This document shows, piece after piece, positions 7,225 to 15,628 of a stretch of DNA of 18,356 nucleotides (its first letter is position 1; each line of letters opens with the position of its first letter). This stretch comes from an uncultured Panacagrimonas sp. (GTDB lineage Bacteria > Pseudomonadota > Gammaproteobacteria > Nevskiales > Nevskiaceae). Position numbers and translations under genes: made by a program. The stretch is taken from assembly GCA_946481265.1 (NCBI GenBank), contig CAMLNE010000038.1, forward strand, positions 1 to 18,356, written 5' to 3'. The notes under the pieces were generated by a model. It ran no database searches and was not told where the DNA came from. It worked only from the letters and a program-made list of their open reading frames with translations.

Positions 7225-8145
7225 ATGTTGCGGATCGCCACCCGCGAGTCGCCGCTCGCACTCTGGCAGGCCGAGCACGTGCGTGCCCGCCTGCAGGCCG
7301 CGCACCCCGACCTTCAGGTCGTGCTGGTGCCGATGACCACACGCGGCGACCAGCTGCTCGGCGCGCCACTGTCCACCGCCGGCGGCAAGGGACTGTTCGT
7401 CAAGGAACTGGAGCAGGCCATGCTGGATGGGGACGCTGACCTGGCGGTCCATTCCATGAAGGATGTGCCCGCGCAGCAGCCGCCGGGCCTGGGCCTGGTC
7501 GCCTTCCTGGCCGGAGAGGATCCGCGCGATGCCTTCGTCTCCAATCACCACGCGCGCTTCGATGCGCTGCCGCAGGGCGCGCGGATCGGCACCTCCAGCC
7601 TGCGCCGCCAGTCCCTGCTCGCGGCGCTGCGCCCGGACCTGCGCATCGGCCTGCTGCGCGGCAACGTCGGCACGCGCCTGCGCCGGCTGGATGAGGACCA
7701 GTTCGACGCAATCCTTCTGGCCTGCGCCGGCCTGCGCCGGCTGGGCCTGGAGAACCGCATCCGGGAACCGCTCGACGTGCAGCGCTTCATCCCGGCCATC
7801 GGCCAGGGCGTGATCGGCATCGAGGCCCGCCAGGACGACGCGCGTACCCGCGAGCTGCTGCACGCACTGCACGACGAGGGCTCCGCGATCCGGCTGTCGG
7901 CCGAGCGAGCGCTCAACGAGCGCCTCGGGGGTGCCTGCCAGGTGCCCGTGGCCGGCCACGCGGTGATCGACGACGGCCAGATCCGGCTGAGCGCGATGGT
8001 CGGCGCACCGGACGGCTCACGCGTCGTGCGTGGCGAGATCTCCGGTCCCATCGCCGACGGCGCCGTCCTCGGCACGCAGCTGGCCGAGCGACTGCTGGCA
8101 CAGGGGGCGCGCGAAATCCTCGGCGCGCTCGGAATCGGAACCTGA
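7225..8145 (+). CDS. hemC: Hydroxymethylbilane synthase (porphobilinogen deaminase)
   Basis: This 306-residue cytoplasmic enzyme joins four porphobilinogen molecules into hydroxymethylbilane. The N-terminus [18 protein letters not shown] is classic. HSMKDVP carries the catalytic aspartate (Asp80; Asp84 in E. coli), TSSLRRQ and RGNVGTRL supply the arginines that bind substrate carboxylates, and [11 protein letters not shown] carries Cys238, which holds the dipyrromethane cofactor. ATG 7225 is chosen because homology begins at once. In-frame GTG codons at 7147 and 7153 would add up to 26 residues rich in Gly, Pro and Arg that are not family-like. No ribosome binding site is obvious at 7225; the nearest GGAGG lies about 35 bases upstream. 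It heads a tight hemC-hemD-hemX-hemY run. Confidence 0.96.
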   Translation: MLRIATRESPLALWQAEHVRARLQAAHPDLQVVLVPMTTRGDQLLGAPLSTAGGKGLFVKELEQAMLDGDADLAVHSMKDVPAQQPPGLGLVAFLAGEDPRDAFVSNHHARFDALPQGARIGTSSLRRQSLLAALRPDLRIGLLRGNVGTRLRRLDEDQFDAILLACAGLRRLGLENRIREPLDVQRFIPAIGQGVIGIEARQDDARTRELLHALHDEGSAIRLSAERALNERLGGACQVPVAGHAVIDDGQIRLSAMVGAPDGSRVVRGEISGPIADGAVLGTQLAERLLAQGAREILGALGIGT

Positions 8146-8147
8146 AG

Positions 8148-8924
8148 GTGCCCGCCGGCCTTCGCGTGCTCATCACGCGGCCGGCCGCGCAGAGCGCGGG
8201 GCTCGAACGCCTGCTGCGCGAACGCGGAGCCGAGCCGGTCCCGCTGCCGCTGTTCGATATCCGCGCCTGCGGCAGTCCGGCGGCACAGGCCGCCAGCATG
8301 AGTGCGGCGCGGCGTTGGGAAGGCTGGATCTTCACCAGTGTCAACGCGGTGCGCATGGCAGCCGATCGGGATGCCGGCCCCTGGCCCGCGTTGTACGCGA
8401 TCGGCGAAGCCACTGCGGCTGCATTGGCCCGGCTCGGCCACGCGCCGGTGTATCGCGCCTCCACCGGCAGCACCAGCGAAGATCTGCTCGCCTTGGCCGC
8501 CTTGCAGCACGTCGAAGGCCATCGTTTCCTGATCTGCACCGGCGAGGGTGGGCGCAACCTGCTGGCGCCGCAGCTGCGCGAGCGCGGCGCACAGGTGCAA
8601 CGCCTCGACCTCTACCGGCGCGAGTCCATCGAGTACCCGGCACGGGTCGTCCGCCTTGCCGTGGAACGATGCGATGCGACGATCTGCACCAGTGGCGAAA
8701 ATCTTGAGCGGCTGCATGCCCTGCTGCCTTCAGATCTTCGTGCGCGGCTGCAGGGCCGCCGGCTGGTCGTGCCGAGCCCACGTGTGATAGAACTCGCTGG
8801 CCGTCTGGGCTTCGCCGAGGTTCGCGCGCCGGATAGAACTTCCGATGAAGCCCTGGTGGAATGCCTCTTCTTCCGTGCCCGCACGCAGGCCGAAGACTCC
8901 GCCCCGCGTCAGCCCCCAAGATGA
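8148..8924 (+). CDS. hemD: Uroporphyrinogen-III synthase
   Basis: The 258-residue product cyclises hydroxymethylbilane and inverts ring D to give uroporphyrinogen III. HemD proteins are poorly conserved, but the layout fits: an N-terminal VLITRPAAQSAGLERLLRERG; DWIIFTS-like 'WEGWIFTSVNAVRM'; 'ALYAIGEATAAALARLG'; 'FLICTGEGGRNLL' in the second lobe; and 'ICTSGENLERL' before 'VVPSPRVIELAGRLGF'. The start is GTG 8148, two bases after the hemC stop; starting later would remove the conserved first strand. The stop at 8922-8924 overlaps the hemX ATG (ATGA). Position between hemC and hemX supports the call as much as the sequence does. The C-terminal tail after about residue 240 is polar and probably disordered. 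Confidence 0.92.
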   Translation: MPAGLRVLITRPAAQSAGLERLLRERGAEPVPLPLFDIRACGSPAAQAASMSAARRWEGWIFTSVNAVRMAADRDAGPWPALYAIGEATAAALARLGHAPVYRASTGSTSEDLLALAALQHVEGHRFLICTGEGGRNLLAPQLRERGAQVQRLDLYRRESIEYPARVVRLAVERCDATICTSGENLERLHALLPSDLRARLQGRRLVVPSPRVIELAGRLGFAEVRAPDRTSDEALVECLFFRARTQAEDSAPRQPPR

Positions 8925-10048
8925 CCCCAAGCTCCGTCGAACCCACGCTGGAAGCCGGCGATCCGAGGCCATCTTCTTCCTTGCCGCCATCAGCGGCTGC
9001 CGCGCCGCCACCATCCAGCGGCAGGGGCCGGCGCCTGGCCGCCCTGTGGCTGTTCGTCCTGCTGGCACTGGGCGCCGCCGGTTGGTTTGGCTGGCAGTGG
9101 TGGCAGCAGCGGACCCTGCTTGCCGGACGCGCCGCCGAGCAGGTCCTGCGGGTGCAGGCGCTCGACTCACGCCTGGCCGCGCTCGAGACGCTAAGCGCTG
9201 AACAGGGCTCGCGCCTCGCCGACCAGTCGCGACAGGCGGATCGCAATGGCACGGACATCGCGGCGCTGCAGTCGCGCATCGACGACACGCTCACCCTGAT
9301 GAGTCGCGTCAGCGAGGACCTGGCGGGTGGCCGCACACGCTTCCAGCTGGCCGCGGTGGAGCACCTGATGGTGCTGGCCAACGACCGCCTGCTGCTCGAG
9401 CGCGACGTCAGATCGGCGCTCGTCGCACTCGATGCGGCGGATGCAAGCCTGGCCCGGATATCGAATCCGCAACTGTTCCCGGTACGCGAGGCGCTGGCCC
9501 GCGAACGCACCGAGCTGCGCGCCGTGCCGGTCGCCGACCTGGCCTCGGCGGCGCTCACGCTGGCCAGCCTGATCGGACGGGTGCCGGACCTGCCGCTGGC
9601 TTCCCATGCGCCGGCGCAGTTCGAGTCGCCCGACGCGCGTGAGGCGCCCGCGCAGAGCGTCACCAGCGGCTGGCAGCGGGTGCTCAGCGCGGTGCGTACC
9701 GCGGCGTCCAGCCTGTTCACCGTCCGTCGCGAGGAGAACGCACGCGCGCTGCGCCTGCTCCCGCCGGAGGCCGAAGCGGTCATCTACCACGTGCTCACGC
9801 TCAGGCTCGAGGCGGCCCGCGTGGCGCTGCTGACCGGCAACTCCGTCGTCCTGCGCGAAGAATGCCGCTCCGCCGGCCAGTGGCTGGACACGCAATTCAA
9901 GCGCGACGACCCCGGTGTCATGGCGATGGGCGCCGAACTCGAACGGCTCGAAGCCCTCGAGCTCGCGCCGCCGCTGCCCGACATCAGCCGCAGCCTGGCC
10001 GCCCTGCGCGCACGGCTCGACACCGCGCCCTCCGCGGCCCTGCCGTGA
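8921..10048 (+). CDS. hemX: HemX family inner-membrane protein
   Basis: This 375-residue protein has a disordered Pro/Ser/Ala-rich cytoplasmic N-terminus (about 1-38), one membrane segment (LAALWLFVLLALGAAGWFGW, 39-58), a probable coiled coil (about 68-135) and a helical periplasmic domain. That domain contains the family-typical FQLAAVEHLMVLANDRLLLE followed by 'DVRSALVALDAADASLARI' and 'FPVREALARE'. HemX was once annotated as a uroporphyrin-III methyltransferase, but no methyltransferase fold is visible. Its biochemical role is not established; it is regularly encoded after hemD and before hemY. ATG 8921 overlaps the hemD stop by four bases, and the stop overlaps the hemY start (GTGA), so the block is translationally coupled. 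Confidence 0.9.
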   Translation: MTPSSVEPTLEAGDPRPSSSLPPSAAAAPPPSSGRGRRLAALWLFVLLALGAAGWFGWQWWQQRTLLAGRAAEQVLRVQALDSRLAALETLSAEQGSRLADQSRQADRNGTDIAALQSRIDDTLTLMSRVSEDLAGGRTRFQLAAVEHLMVLANDRLLLERDVRSALVALDAADASLARISNPQLFPVREALARERTELRAVPVADLASAALTLASLIGRVPDLPLASHAPAQFESPDAREAPAQSVTSGWQRVLSAVRTAASSLFTVRREENARALRLLPPEAEAVIYHVLTLRLEAARVALLTGNSVVLREECRSAGQWLDTQFKRDDPGVMAMGAELERLEALELAPPLPDISRSLAALRARLDTAPSAALP

Positions 10049-11241
10049 TCCGCTCCTGGGTCCTGGTCCTGCTCGCCCTGGCGGCAGGCGCGGCCGCCGC
10101 CTACTGGATGCGCGCGGACACCGGTTACGTGGTGGTCCACTACCGCGGCTGGATCGTGGAGACCTCGGTCCTGGTGCTGCTCGGCGTGGTGGTGCTGGCC
10201 ACGCCACTGGTGCTGACCGTCCTGCGTACGCTCCTGGGCCTGCTACGACTGCCGGCCTTCCTGCTGCGCATGAACGAGCGGCGGCGCGCCGAGCGGGCGC
10301 GCGACTCCTTCGAGGCCGGCCTGCTCAAGCTGCTGGAGGGCCACTGGCAGCGTGCCGAGATCGAGCTGGTACGGCGCGCCGCGGATCACCACGCCTCGCA
10401 TCTGAACTACCTGGCGGCCGCTCGTGCCGCGCAGCGGCTGGGTGCGGCGGATCGTCGCGACCACTACCTCGAGCTCGCCGCGCGTGACGCCCCGGAGCTG
10501 ACATTCGCGACCGGCCTGACGCGGGCCGAATTGCAGCGCGAACGCGGCGAGGTGACGCAGGCCAAGGCAACCGCACTGCGGCTGCGCGAGGCCGACCCGC
10601 AGCATCCCTATCCGGTGGAACTGCTGGCGGAGAGCTACGCGGCGCTGGGCGAGTGGGCCGAGCTGCACGGTCTGCTCAATCTCACTGAAAAACTGGGGGC
10701 ACCGCCGCCCGCGCGTCGTCGCCAGCTGTTGCAGCGCGCGCTGCTCGAACGCATGCGTGCAGCCGTGGCGGACACCCGCCTGGATGCGCTCCGGCAGCTA
10801 TGGACGCAGACGCCGGCCGCCTTGAAGAGCGATCCAGAGCTGCGCCACGCGTACGCCAGCGGCCTGGCCCGCCTCAACGCCCACGCCGAGGCCTCCGCGC
10901 TGATCGTCGGCGTGCTCGACAACGAGTGGGACGACCAGCTGGTGAATCTCTACGGACAGCTGCACGCCGCGGACCCGCTGGGGCAGCTCGCCAGCATCGA
11001 GCAATGGCTGACGAAGTACGGTGAAAAGCCGGAACTGCTGATCACCGCGGGTCGCGCCTGCCTGGCGAACAAGCTGTGGGGCAAGGCGCGCAGCTACCTG
11101 GAGGCGGTGATCCGCCTCGAGCCGACCCCGGCCGCCTACCTGGAACTGGCCCGCCTCGCCGAGCACACCCAAAACCCGGACGAGGCCGCCAGCCTGCACC
11201 GGCAGGGCCTGGAGCTGGCCGCCCGCCCCGCGACCGGGTAG
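10045..11241 (+). CDS. hemY: HemY family TPR-containing inner-membrane protein
   Basis: The 398-residue product has two N-terminal membrane segments (about 3-21 and 41-63) joined by the short conserved loop DTGYVVVHYRGWIVETS, and then MNERRRAERARDSFEAGLLKLLEGHW, the conserved start of the HemY N-terminal domain. The rest is a chain of TPR-like helical pairs, for example the stretch around RACLANKLWGKARSYLEAVI and AAYLELARLAEHTQNPDEA near the end. This is the proteobacterial HemY of the hemCDXY cluster, not the Bacillus protoporphyrinogen oxidase of the same name. Its function is thought to be linked to heme synthesis but is unproven. The start is GTG 10045, overlapping the hemX stop by four bases. 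It is the last gene of the block; no strong plus-strand terminator follows immediately. Confidence 0.9.
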   Translation: MIRSWVLVLLALAAGAAAAYWMRADTGYVVVHYRGWIVETSVLVLLGVVVLATPLVLTVLRTLLGLLRLPAFLLRMNERRRAERARDSFEAGLLKLLEGHWQRAEIELVRRAADHHASHLNYLAAARAAQRLGAADRRDHYLELAARDAPELTFATGLTRAELQRERGEVTQAKATALRLREADPQHPYPVELLAESYAALGEWAELHGLLNLTEKLGAPPPARRRQLLQRALLERMRAAVADTRLDALRQLWTQTPAALKSDPELRHAYASGLARLNAHAEASALIVGVLDNEWDDQLVNLYGQLHAADPLGQLASIEQWLTKYGEKPELLITAGRACLANKLWGKARSYLEAVIRLEPTPAAYLELARLAEHTQNPDEAASLHRQGLELAARPATG

Positions 11242-11335
11242 GCCCCAGCGAAGGGTCGTCGCCCACCGAAGCACGCACCGCAACGGCGTCCCGGTCAGGG
11301 GCCCCCGGCAACCTGAAGGACCGGATGCAGCGGAC

Positions 11336-11398
11336 ATCGGATGGTGATGCACTCATCCGATCTTCGGGGCTCGACCGGGAATCGACCGCTGATCGACC
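11336..11398. repeat. Dyad and helically spaced hexamers in the hemY-fkpA spacer
   Basis: The spacer 11242-11579 has no credible gene. It holds an 8-bp inverted repeat, ATCGGATG (11336-11343) and CATCCGAT (11354-11361) with a 10-base loop, followed by three copies of TCGACC at 11371, 11382 and 11393, spaced exactly 11 bp apart. A run of eight C lies at 11466-11473, and the fkpA terminator is at 11525-11556. The dyad has no U-run, so it is at best a weak hemY terminator. The role of the hexamers is unknown. Confidence 0.35.
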
Positions 11399-11524
11399 CG
11401 GGTTCGTCACCGATGATCCGGGCCGGACCCGTGGCTTCCTGGGTTCCGGCATGGAATCCGTTGCGCCCCCCCCATCCGGGTCGGCTGCCGCAGCAGGGGA
11501 TGCTCCTCCCGGCTTGATCAGGCG

Positions 11525-11556
11525 AAAAAAAAACGGCCGGGGAAGCCCGGCCGTTT
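11525..11556 (-). terminator. Rho-independent terminator of the FKBP gene
   Basis: An 11-bp perfect stem (AAACGGCCGGG at 11531-11541 with CCCGGCCGTTT at 11546-11556, GAAG loop) is followed on the minus strand by an uninterrupted run of nine U (complement of 11525-11533, the first three inside the stem). It lies 24 bases after the fkpA stop at 11580. On the plus strand only UUU follows the stem, so it would stop hemY read-through less efficiently, though it may act in both directions. Confidence 0.92.
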
Positions 11557-11579
11557 CGATCTGGATCCGACTGCGAGGC

Positions 11580-12308
11580 TTACTTGGACGCCTCGGCCTT
11601 CTTCACCTCGAGCAGTTCCACCTCGAAGATCAGCGTTTCGTTGGGTCCGATCTTCACGCCCGCCCCGCGATCGCCGTAGGCGAGCTTGGAAGGAATGAAG
11701 AACTGGTACTTGGCGCCCGGCTTCATCAGCTGCACGCCCTCGGTCCAGCCTTCGATGACATTGCCCAGCGGGAAGGTCACCGGCTGGCCGCGCGAGATCG
11801 AGCTGTCGAACTCCTCGCCGTTGATCAGGGTGCCGCGGTAGTGGACCGTGACTTCGTCGGCGGCGGTGGGCGAGGCGCCCGACCCCTCGGTGATCACCTT
11901 GTACTGCAGGCCGCTGGCGGTGGTCTTCACGCCTTCCTTCTGCGCGTTCTCGGCCAGGAACTTCTCTCCCTCGGCGGTGGCCTTGGCGGCCGCCTCATCC
12001 CGCTGCTTGACCTGCTCTTCCTGCATCTTCTGCGAAACGCTGGCCTTGATCGCCTCGCGGGCGGCATCGTCCATCTTCAGTTCGGCGCCAGCGCCGACAT
12101 CGTCCAGACCCTGCTTGAGGGCGGCCACGTCCACGTGGGCAGCCACCGGCTTGAGCGAGTTGCCCAGGTCGATGCCGATCGCGTAGCCGAACTTCTGGGC
12201 ATCGGTGGTCAGCGCGACTGGCTGGGGAGCCTCCTCTACCTTCTTGGTGCAGGCGAACAGCAGGCCTGCGCAGGCGCACACGGCGAGCAGGCGTAGAGTC
12301 TTGGGCAT
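11580..12308 (-). CDS. fkpA: FKBP-type peptidyl-prolyl isomerase lipoprotein (FkpA/Mip-like)
   Basis: This 242-residue protein catalyses cis-trans isomerisation of Xaa-Pro bonds and helps fold proteins outside the cytoplasm. It has a lipoprotein signal (RLLAVCACAGLLFAC, lipidation at Cys20), an FKBP N-terminal dimerisation domain with a long charged helix (about 35-125, including QKMQEEQVKQRDEAAAKA), and a C-terminal FKBP domain (about 133-236). The active-site aromatic and acidic residues are present: VHYRGTLINGEEFDSS, VIEGWTEGVQLM and SKLAYGDRG. Length and layout match FkpA and Mip. AGGA lies six bases before ATG 12308 on the minus strand. It follows plsB on the same strand, 62 bp apart, but has its own likely promoter at the end of plsB and its own terminator. 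The fkpA symbol is by family; mip would be equally fair. Confidence 0.93.
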   Translation of the reverse strand: MPKTLRLLAVCACAGLLFACTKKVEEAPQPVALTTDAQKFGYAIGIDLGNSLKPVAAHVDVAALKQGLDDVGAGAELKMDDAAREAIKASVSQKMQEEQVKQRDEAAAKATAEGEKFLAENAQKEGVKTTASGLQYKVITEGSGASPTAADEVTVHYRGTLINGEEFDSSISRGQPVTFPLGNVIEGWTEGVQLMKPGAKYQFFIPSKLAYGDRGAGVKIGPNETLIFEVELLEVKKAEASK

Positions 12309-12369
12309 GGGGAATCCTGTTTGAGGAAGAGCCGGCGGATGCCGGAAATCGGGAAGAAAAAGTGGCCGG

Positions 12370-12375
12370 ATTATA
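12370..12375 (-). promoter_or_regulatory. Candidate -10 box for the FKBP gene
   Basis: A perfect TATAAT reads on the minus strand from 12375 to 12370, overlapping the last codon and stop of plsB and about 60 bases before the fkpA ATG. It stands out in very GC-rich surroundings. No good -35 is found at 16-18 bp; the best match, TTGCAG at 12402-12397, is 21 bp away. Confidence 0.45.
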
Positions 12376-14866
12376 ACGAAGGCACCTGAACCGACCCTGC
12401 AACCGTCCCGGCCGGACGCCGCGAAATCAGCTGCAGCAGCGTCTGCCGGGAATCGTCGGAAAGCAGTTCGAGGGCGCGCTCGGCGATGGTCACGATGCGC
12501 TCGTCCATGACCAGTTTCTGATCCTCGCCGATGCTGACCAGGCCGACGTCGATGAGGGTGTCCAGGTAGCCGCGGAACAAGGCCTTGTCGAAGAACTCGG
12601 GTGAATCGCGCCCGGTGAGGACCGCCATGCGCTCGGCCAGCAGGCGGCAGTCCTCCTCGAAGCGACCGCGCGCCAGGTTCGCCTGCCCGCGGTACTCGTG
12701 GGCAAGCAGCCAGGTGGTCATGCAGTAGCGCTCCAGCGTCTCGCCCATCACGCGACCCAGCATCGACAGGATGGAGAATTCGGGCGAGGCCACGGCGGGC
12801 CGCATCAGCCAGCCGTCCTCACGCCGCCCGAGCAGGCCCAGGTTGAGCATCACGCCGATCACCTCGCGCGCCACGTCCTCGGCTTCGGCCGGCTCCCAGC
12901 GCACGAAGAACTCGGTGCGCAGGAAGGGGTAGAGCGCGCGGCAGCCGGTGATGACCAGTTCCTCGGGCATGGCGCCGCGGGTACGGAAGAAATTCGCGAT
13001 CAGGCTGGGCAGCGCGAACAGGTGCTGCAGGTTGTTGCGCGCATACGTGAGCAGCACCGCGTCGCGATCCGCCAGGGCGTAGAGATCACCCCAGGGATGC
13101 GGCACGGTGACCGCGCGCACGATCGGGATGGCCCATTCCACCGCCGCCTTGGGCGAGATCTCCGGAATGGCAAAGGTCTCGCTGTAGGGCCGCCCCTTGA
13201 GCAGCCAGATCAGGTGACCGACCTGCTCGATCAGCTCGGCCTGCGACACCGCACGTTCGGGACTGGCGAGCAGGGCGATCGCGGTCAGGCCCACCGGGTT
13301 GGCCACCGCCGCCGCATTGATGCGGCGGTGATTGGCCAGGGCCAGGCGCTGCACGAAGGGCTTGAGCAGGGTCGGCGCCTTGTCCGGCGAATTCTGCAGC
13401 GCCTCACGCCAACCGGGCGCATGCTTGTCCGCGTATTCCTGCAGCAGCAGCGGCTCGCCGAAGTTGATGTGTACCTTGCCGAAGGACTTGGTCAGCAACT
13501 TGCCCGCCTTGAGCAGCTGGCCGGCCGACTCCTTCTTCTTGGCGCCGCCACGTAGTTCCTTGAAGTAGCTGCCCAGCTCCCAGACCTTGTCGTACCCGAT
13601 ATAGACCGGCACCAGCGCCACCTTGCGCGTGGTCTGGCGCAGCGCGCTCTCCACCACCATGCCGAGCATGCCGGTCTTGGGCGGCAGCAGGCGGCCGGTG
13701 CGACTGCGCGTACCTTCCGGGTAGTAGCTGATCGAATAGCCGCGCGCGATCAGACTGTCCACGTAGGCGCGGAACACGGCGGTGTACAGGCGATCGCCGG
13801 AGAAGCTGCGCCGGATGTAGAACGCACCCGCACGGCGCAGCAGGGCACCGACCGGCCAGAAGTTGAGATTCACGCCGGCGGCGATGTGCGGCGGCACCAG
13901 CCCCGCCTGGTAGAGCACGTAGCTCACCAGCAGGTAGTCCGCATGCGAGCGGTGCGAGGGCAGGTAGACCATCTCGTGGTTCTGCGCCCATTCGCGAAGA
14001 CGCTCGATGCCGTGCACCTGCACGCCGTGGAACATGCGGTTCCAGACGTAGCGGAACACCAGTTCGAGAAAACGCACCGTGGCCGACGAGTAGTTGGCTG
14101 CGACCTCGTCGGCGCACTTGCGCGCGCGCCGCGCGGCTTCATCGAGCGTGATCTTGCTGTCGCGCGCCTCCTGCTCGATGGCCGCCTTGACCGTGTGCGA
14201 CGCCATGAGCTGGTCGAGCACCACGCGGCGGGTCTGCAGGCGCGGGCCCAGCGCCGCGGTACGCGCGCGCAGGAAGTACAGGTGCAGCAGGCGGCCCATC
14301 TTGTTGACCGCCACCTCCGGCGTGGCTTCCTTGCGCACGAAGTCGCGGAACTGCAGCGGCTCGGCGAAGTTGGCGTACACGTTGCGGCTGTTGACCAGCA
14401 TGATGAACAGCTTGCGCACCATGCCCGCCTGCACGCTGTCGGCAAACAGCAGTTTCCACAGCGAGGTCTCCTGGCCCGGGTCACGCCCCCAGTAGACCGA
14501 CACCGGCACCACCTGCGCATCGAACTGCGGATCGGCCGCCGCCGCCTCGATGACGCCGGACAGCTCGGTCTGGCGGATGCGGGTTTCCAGGAACGCGGGC
14601 AGGTACAGGGCCCCCGGACGGTCCGCGGTGGGAAAGCTCGAACCGGTTCGACTCGGCACCGGCAACCCCTGGTCGCGGCAGATGCGATCGAGCACGAACA
14701 GATCGCCCCAGGAGCGGGTCGGCAACAGGTAGACCACCGGGCGTTCCGGGTCCAGCGCGAGCTTCTCGCGCAGCGACTCCGGCATCACGCGATAGCGGAT
14801 GGCCGCGTTGAGCGGCCGGAACAACCACCACGCGATCCAGTAGAAAGCGGCGTACAGCACGCTCAT
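12371..14866 (-). CDS. plsB: Glycerol-3-phosphate O-acyltransferase PlsB
   Basis: This 831-residue inner-membrane enzyme transfers an acyl chain to position 1 of glycerol-3-phosphate, the first committed step of phospholipid synthesis. The acyltransferase blocks are in order: I, LPSHRSHADYLL with the HX4D pair His305/Asp310; II, GAFYIRRSF (348-355); III, YYPEGTRSRTGRLLPPKTGM (381-400); and IV, VALVPVYIGYDKVWE (416-430). The long N-terminal region and the C-terminal helical region (about 500-831) are the PlsB-specific parts absent from PlsC. Length is close to the E. coli protein (807). ATG 14866 begins MSVLYAAFYWIAWW, family-like; GGGAG lies about 12 bases upstream, rather far. It is divergent from the DUF4112 gene across 163 bp, in which I found no convincing promoter pair, and upstream of fkpA on the same strand. 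Confidence 0.96.
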   Translation of the reverse strand: MSVLYAAFYWIAWWLFRPLNAAIRYRVMPESLREKLALDPERPVVYLLPTRSWGDLFVLDRICRDQGLPVPSRTGSSFPTADRPGALYLPAFLETRIRQTELSGVIEAAAADPQFDAQVVPVSVYWGRDPGQETSLWKLLFADSVQAGMVRKLFIMLVNSRNVYANFAEPLQFRDFVRKEATPEVAVNKMGRLLHLYFLRARTAALGPRLQTRRVVLDQLMASHTVKAAIEQEARDSKITLDEAARRARKCADEVAANYSSATVRFLELVFRYVWNRMFHGVQVHGIERLREWAQNHEMVYLPSHRSHADYLLVSYVLYQAGLVPPHIAAGVNLNFWPVGALLRRAGAFYIRRSFSGDRLYTAVFRAYVDSLIARGYSISYYPEGTRSRTGRLLPPKTGMLGMVVESALRQTTRKVALVPVYIGYDKVWELGSYFKELRGGAKKKESAGQLLKAGKLLTKSFGKVHINFGEPLLLQEYADKHAPGWREALQNSPDKAPTLLKPFVQRLALANHRRINAAAVANPVGLTAIALLASPERAVSQAELIEQVGHLIWLLKGRPYSETFAIPEISPKAAVEWAIPIVRAVTVPHPWGDLYALADRDAVLLTYARNNLQHLFALPSLIANFFRTRGAMPEELVITGCRALYPFLRTEFFVRWEPAEAEDVAREVIGVMLNLGLLGRREDGWLMRPAVASPEFSILSMLGRVMGETLERYCMTTWLLAHEYRGQANLARGRFEEDCRLLAERMAVLTGRDSPEFFDKALFRGYLDTLIDVGLVSIGEDQKLVMDERIVTIAERALELLSDDSRQTLLQLISRRPAGTVAGSVQVPSL

Positions 14867-15029
14867 CTTGAAGAAATTCTCCCGGTGTATGCGCCTTGTG
14901 GAGAGCCGTCGACCCTGCGCTGCGGGAATCAGCCTGCGCCAGCGCGATCACGCGAATATCAGCCGGGCCGGAGTGGCGTCTGGAGCGCGAGTGTAAAAGA
15001 ATTCAGGGCCCCGACTCCCGGCGCGCCCG

Positions 15030-15524
15030 ATGCCTGAAACCCCTGCCGACCCGAGCCGCGTCCGCCGCTCGCGGGCGCGCGCACAGAAGATCGCCTGGCT
15101 GCTCGACGGCGCGCTGCGACTGCCCGGCACGAAGTTCCGCTTCGGCCTCGACTCGATCATCGGCCTGATCCCGGGTGTCGGCGATGTCATCGGCCTGCTG
15201 CTCGGCGCCACGCTGCTCTACGAGGCGGTGCGCGTCGGCGCGCCGCGCGCGCTGCTGGCGAAGATGGTCGGCAATGCGGCGACCGATGCGTTGGGCGGCC
15301 TGGTGCCGGGAATCGGCGATCTGTTCGACTTCGCGTTCCGCTCGAACCGGCGCAACGCGAACCTGCTGCTCGAGCACCTCGATCGCATCGAGGCGCAGCC
15401 CTCCAGCGCCGGCCGCAGCGGATCGCGGCTGCTCGCGATGCTGCTGATCAGCGTCTTCCTGCTCGCGGCCGTGGCGCTGCTCGCCTGGGTCTGGTCGCTG
15501 TGGCTGGGCCGCAGCAACGGGTAG
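15030..15524 (+). CDS. DUF4112 domain membrane protein
   Basis: The 164-residue product belongs to the uncharacterised DUF4112 family. The domain (about 35-112) holds LDSIIGLIPGVGDVIGLLLG and, about 45 residues later, DALGGLVPGIGDLFDFAF. The two G-L-[IV]-P-G-[VI]-G-D-[VL] segments are near copies of each other, so the family motif is an internal duplication of two hydrophobic re-entrant or membrane helices. RSNRRNANLLLEHL follows, as is usual. A separate hydrophobic segment near the C-terminus (LLAMLLISVFLLAAVALLAW, 134-153) looks like a true membrane anchor. The N-terminus is basic and polar with no signal peptide. The start at ATG 15030 has no visible ribosome binding site. No function is known; the divergent neighbour plsB suggests only that both concern the membrane. 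Confidence 0.85.
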   Translation: MPETPADPSRVRRSRARAQKIAWLLDGALRLPGTKFRFGLDSIIGLIPGVGDVIGLLLGATLLYEAVRVGAPRALLAKMVGNAATDALGGLVPGIGDLFDFAFRSNRRNANLLLEHLDRIEAQPSSAGRSGSRLLAMLLISVFLLAAVALLAWVWSLWLGRSNG

Positions 15525-15628
15525 CCGCAAGCCGCGCCGCGCGCGATTGACTGTGCTCGCGCATCCGGGGCATGGTCGGCACGCCGCGCATCCCCCCGTT
15601 TCCCTTCGATTCTCCTTCGATCGAGCAC

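Noticed and set aside
11466..11473. Run of eight C as a possible phase-variable tract
   Set aside because: It lies in spacer DNA outside any supported gene or promoter, so slippage would have no evident effect.
11076..12296. 406-codon plus-strand frame spanning the hemY end, spacer and FKBP gene
   Set aside because: It crosses a strong terminator hairpin, is antisense to a clear FKBP protein, and shows low-complexity Gly/Pro/Arg composition.
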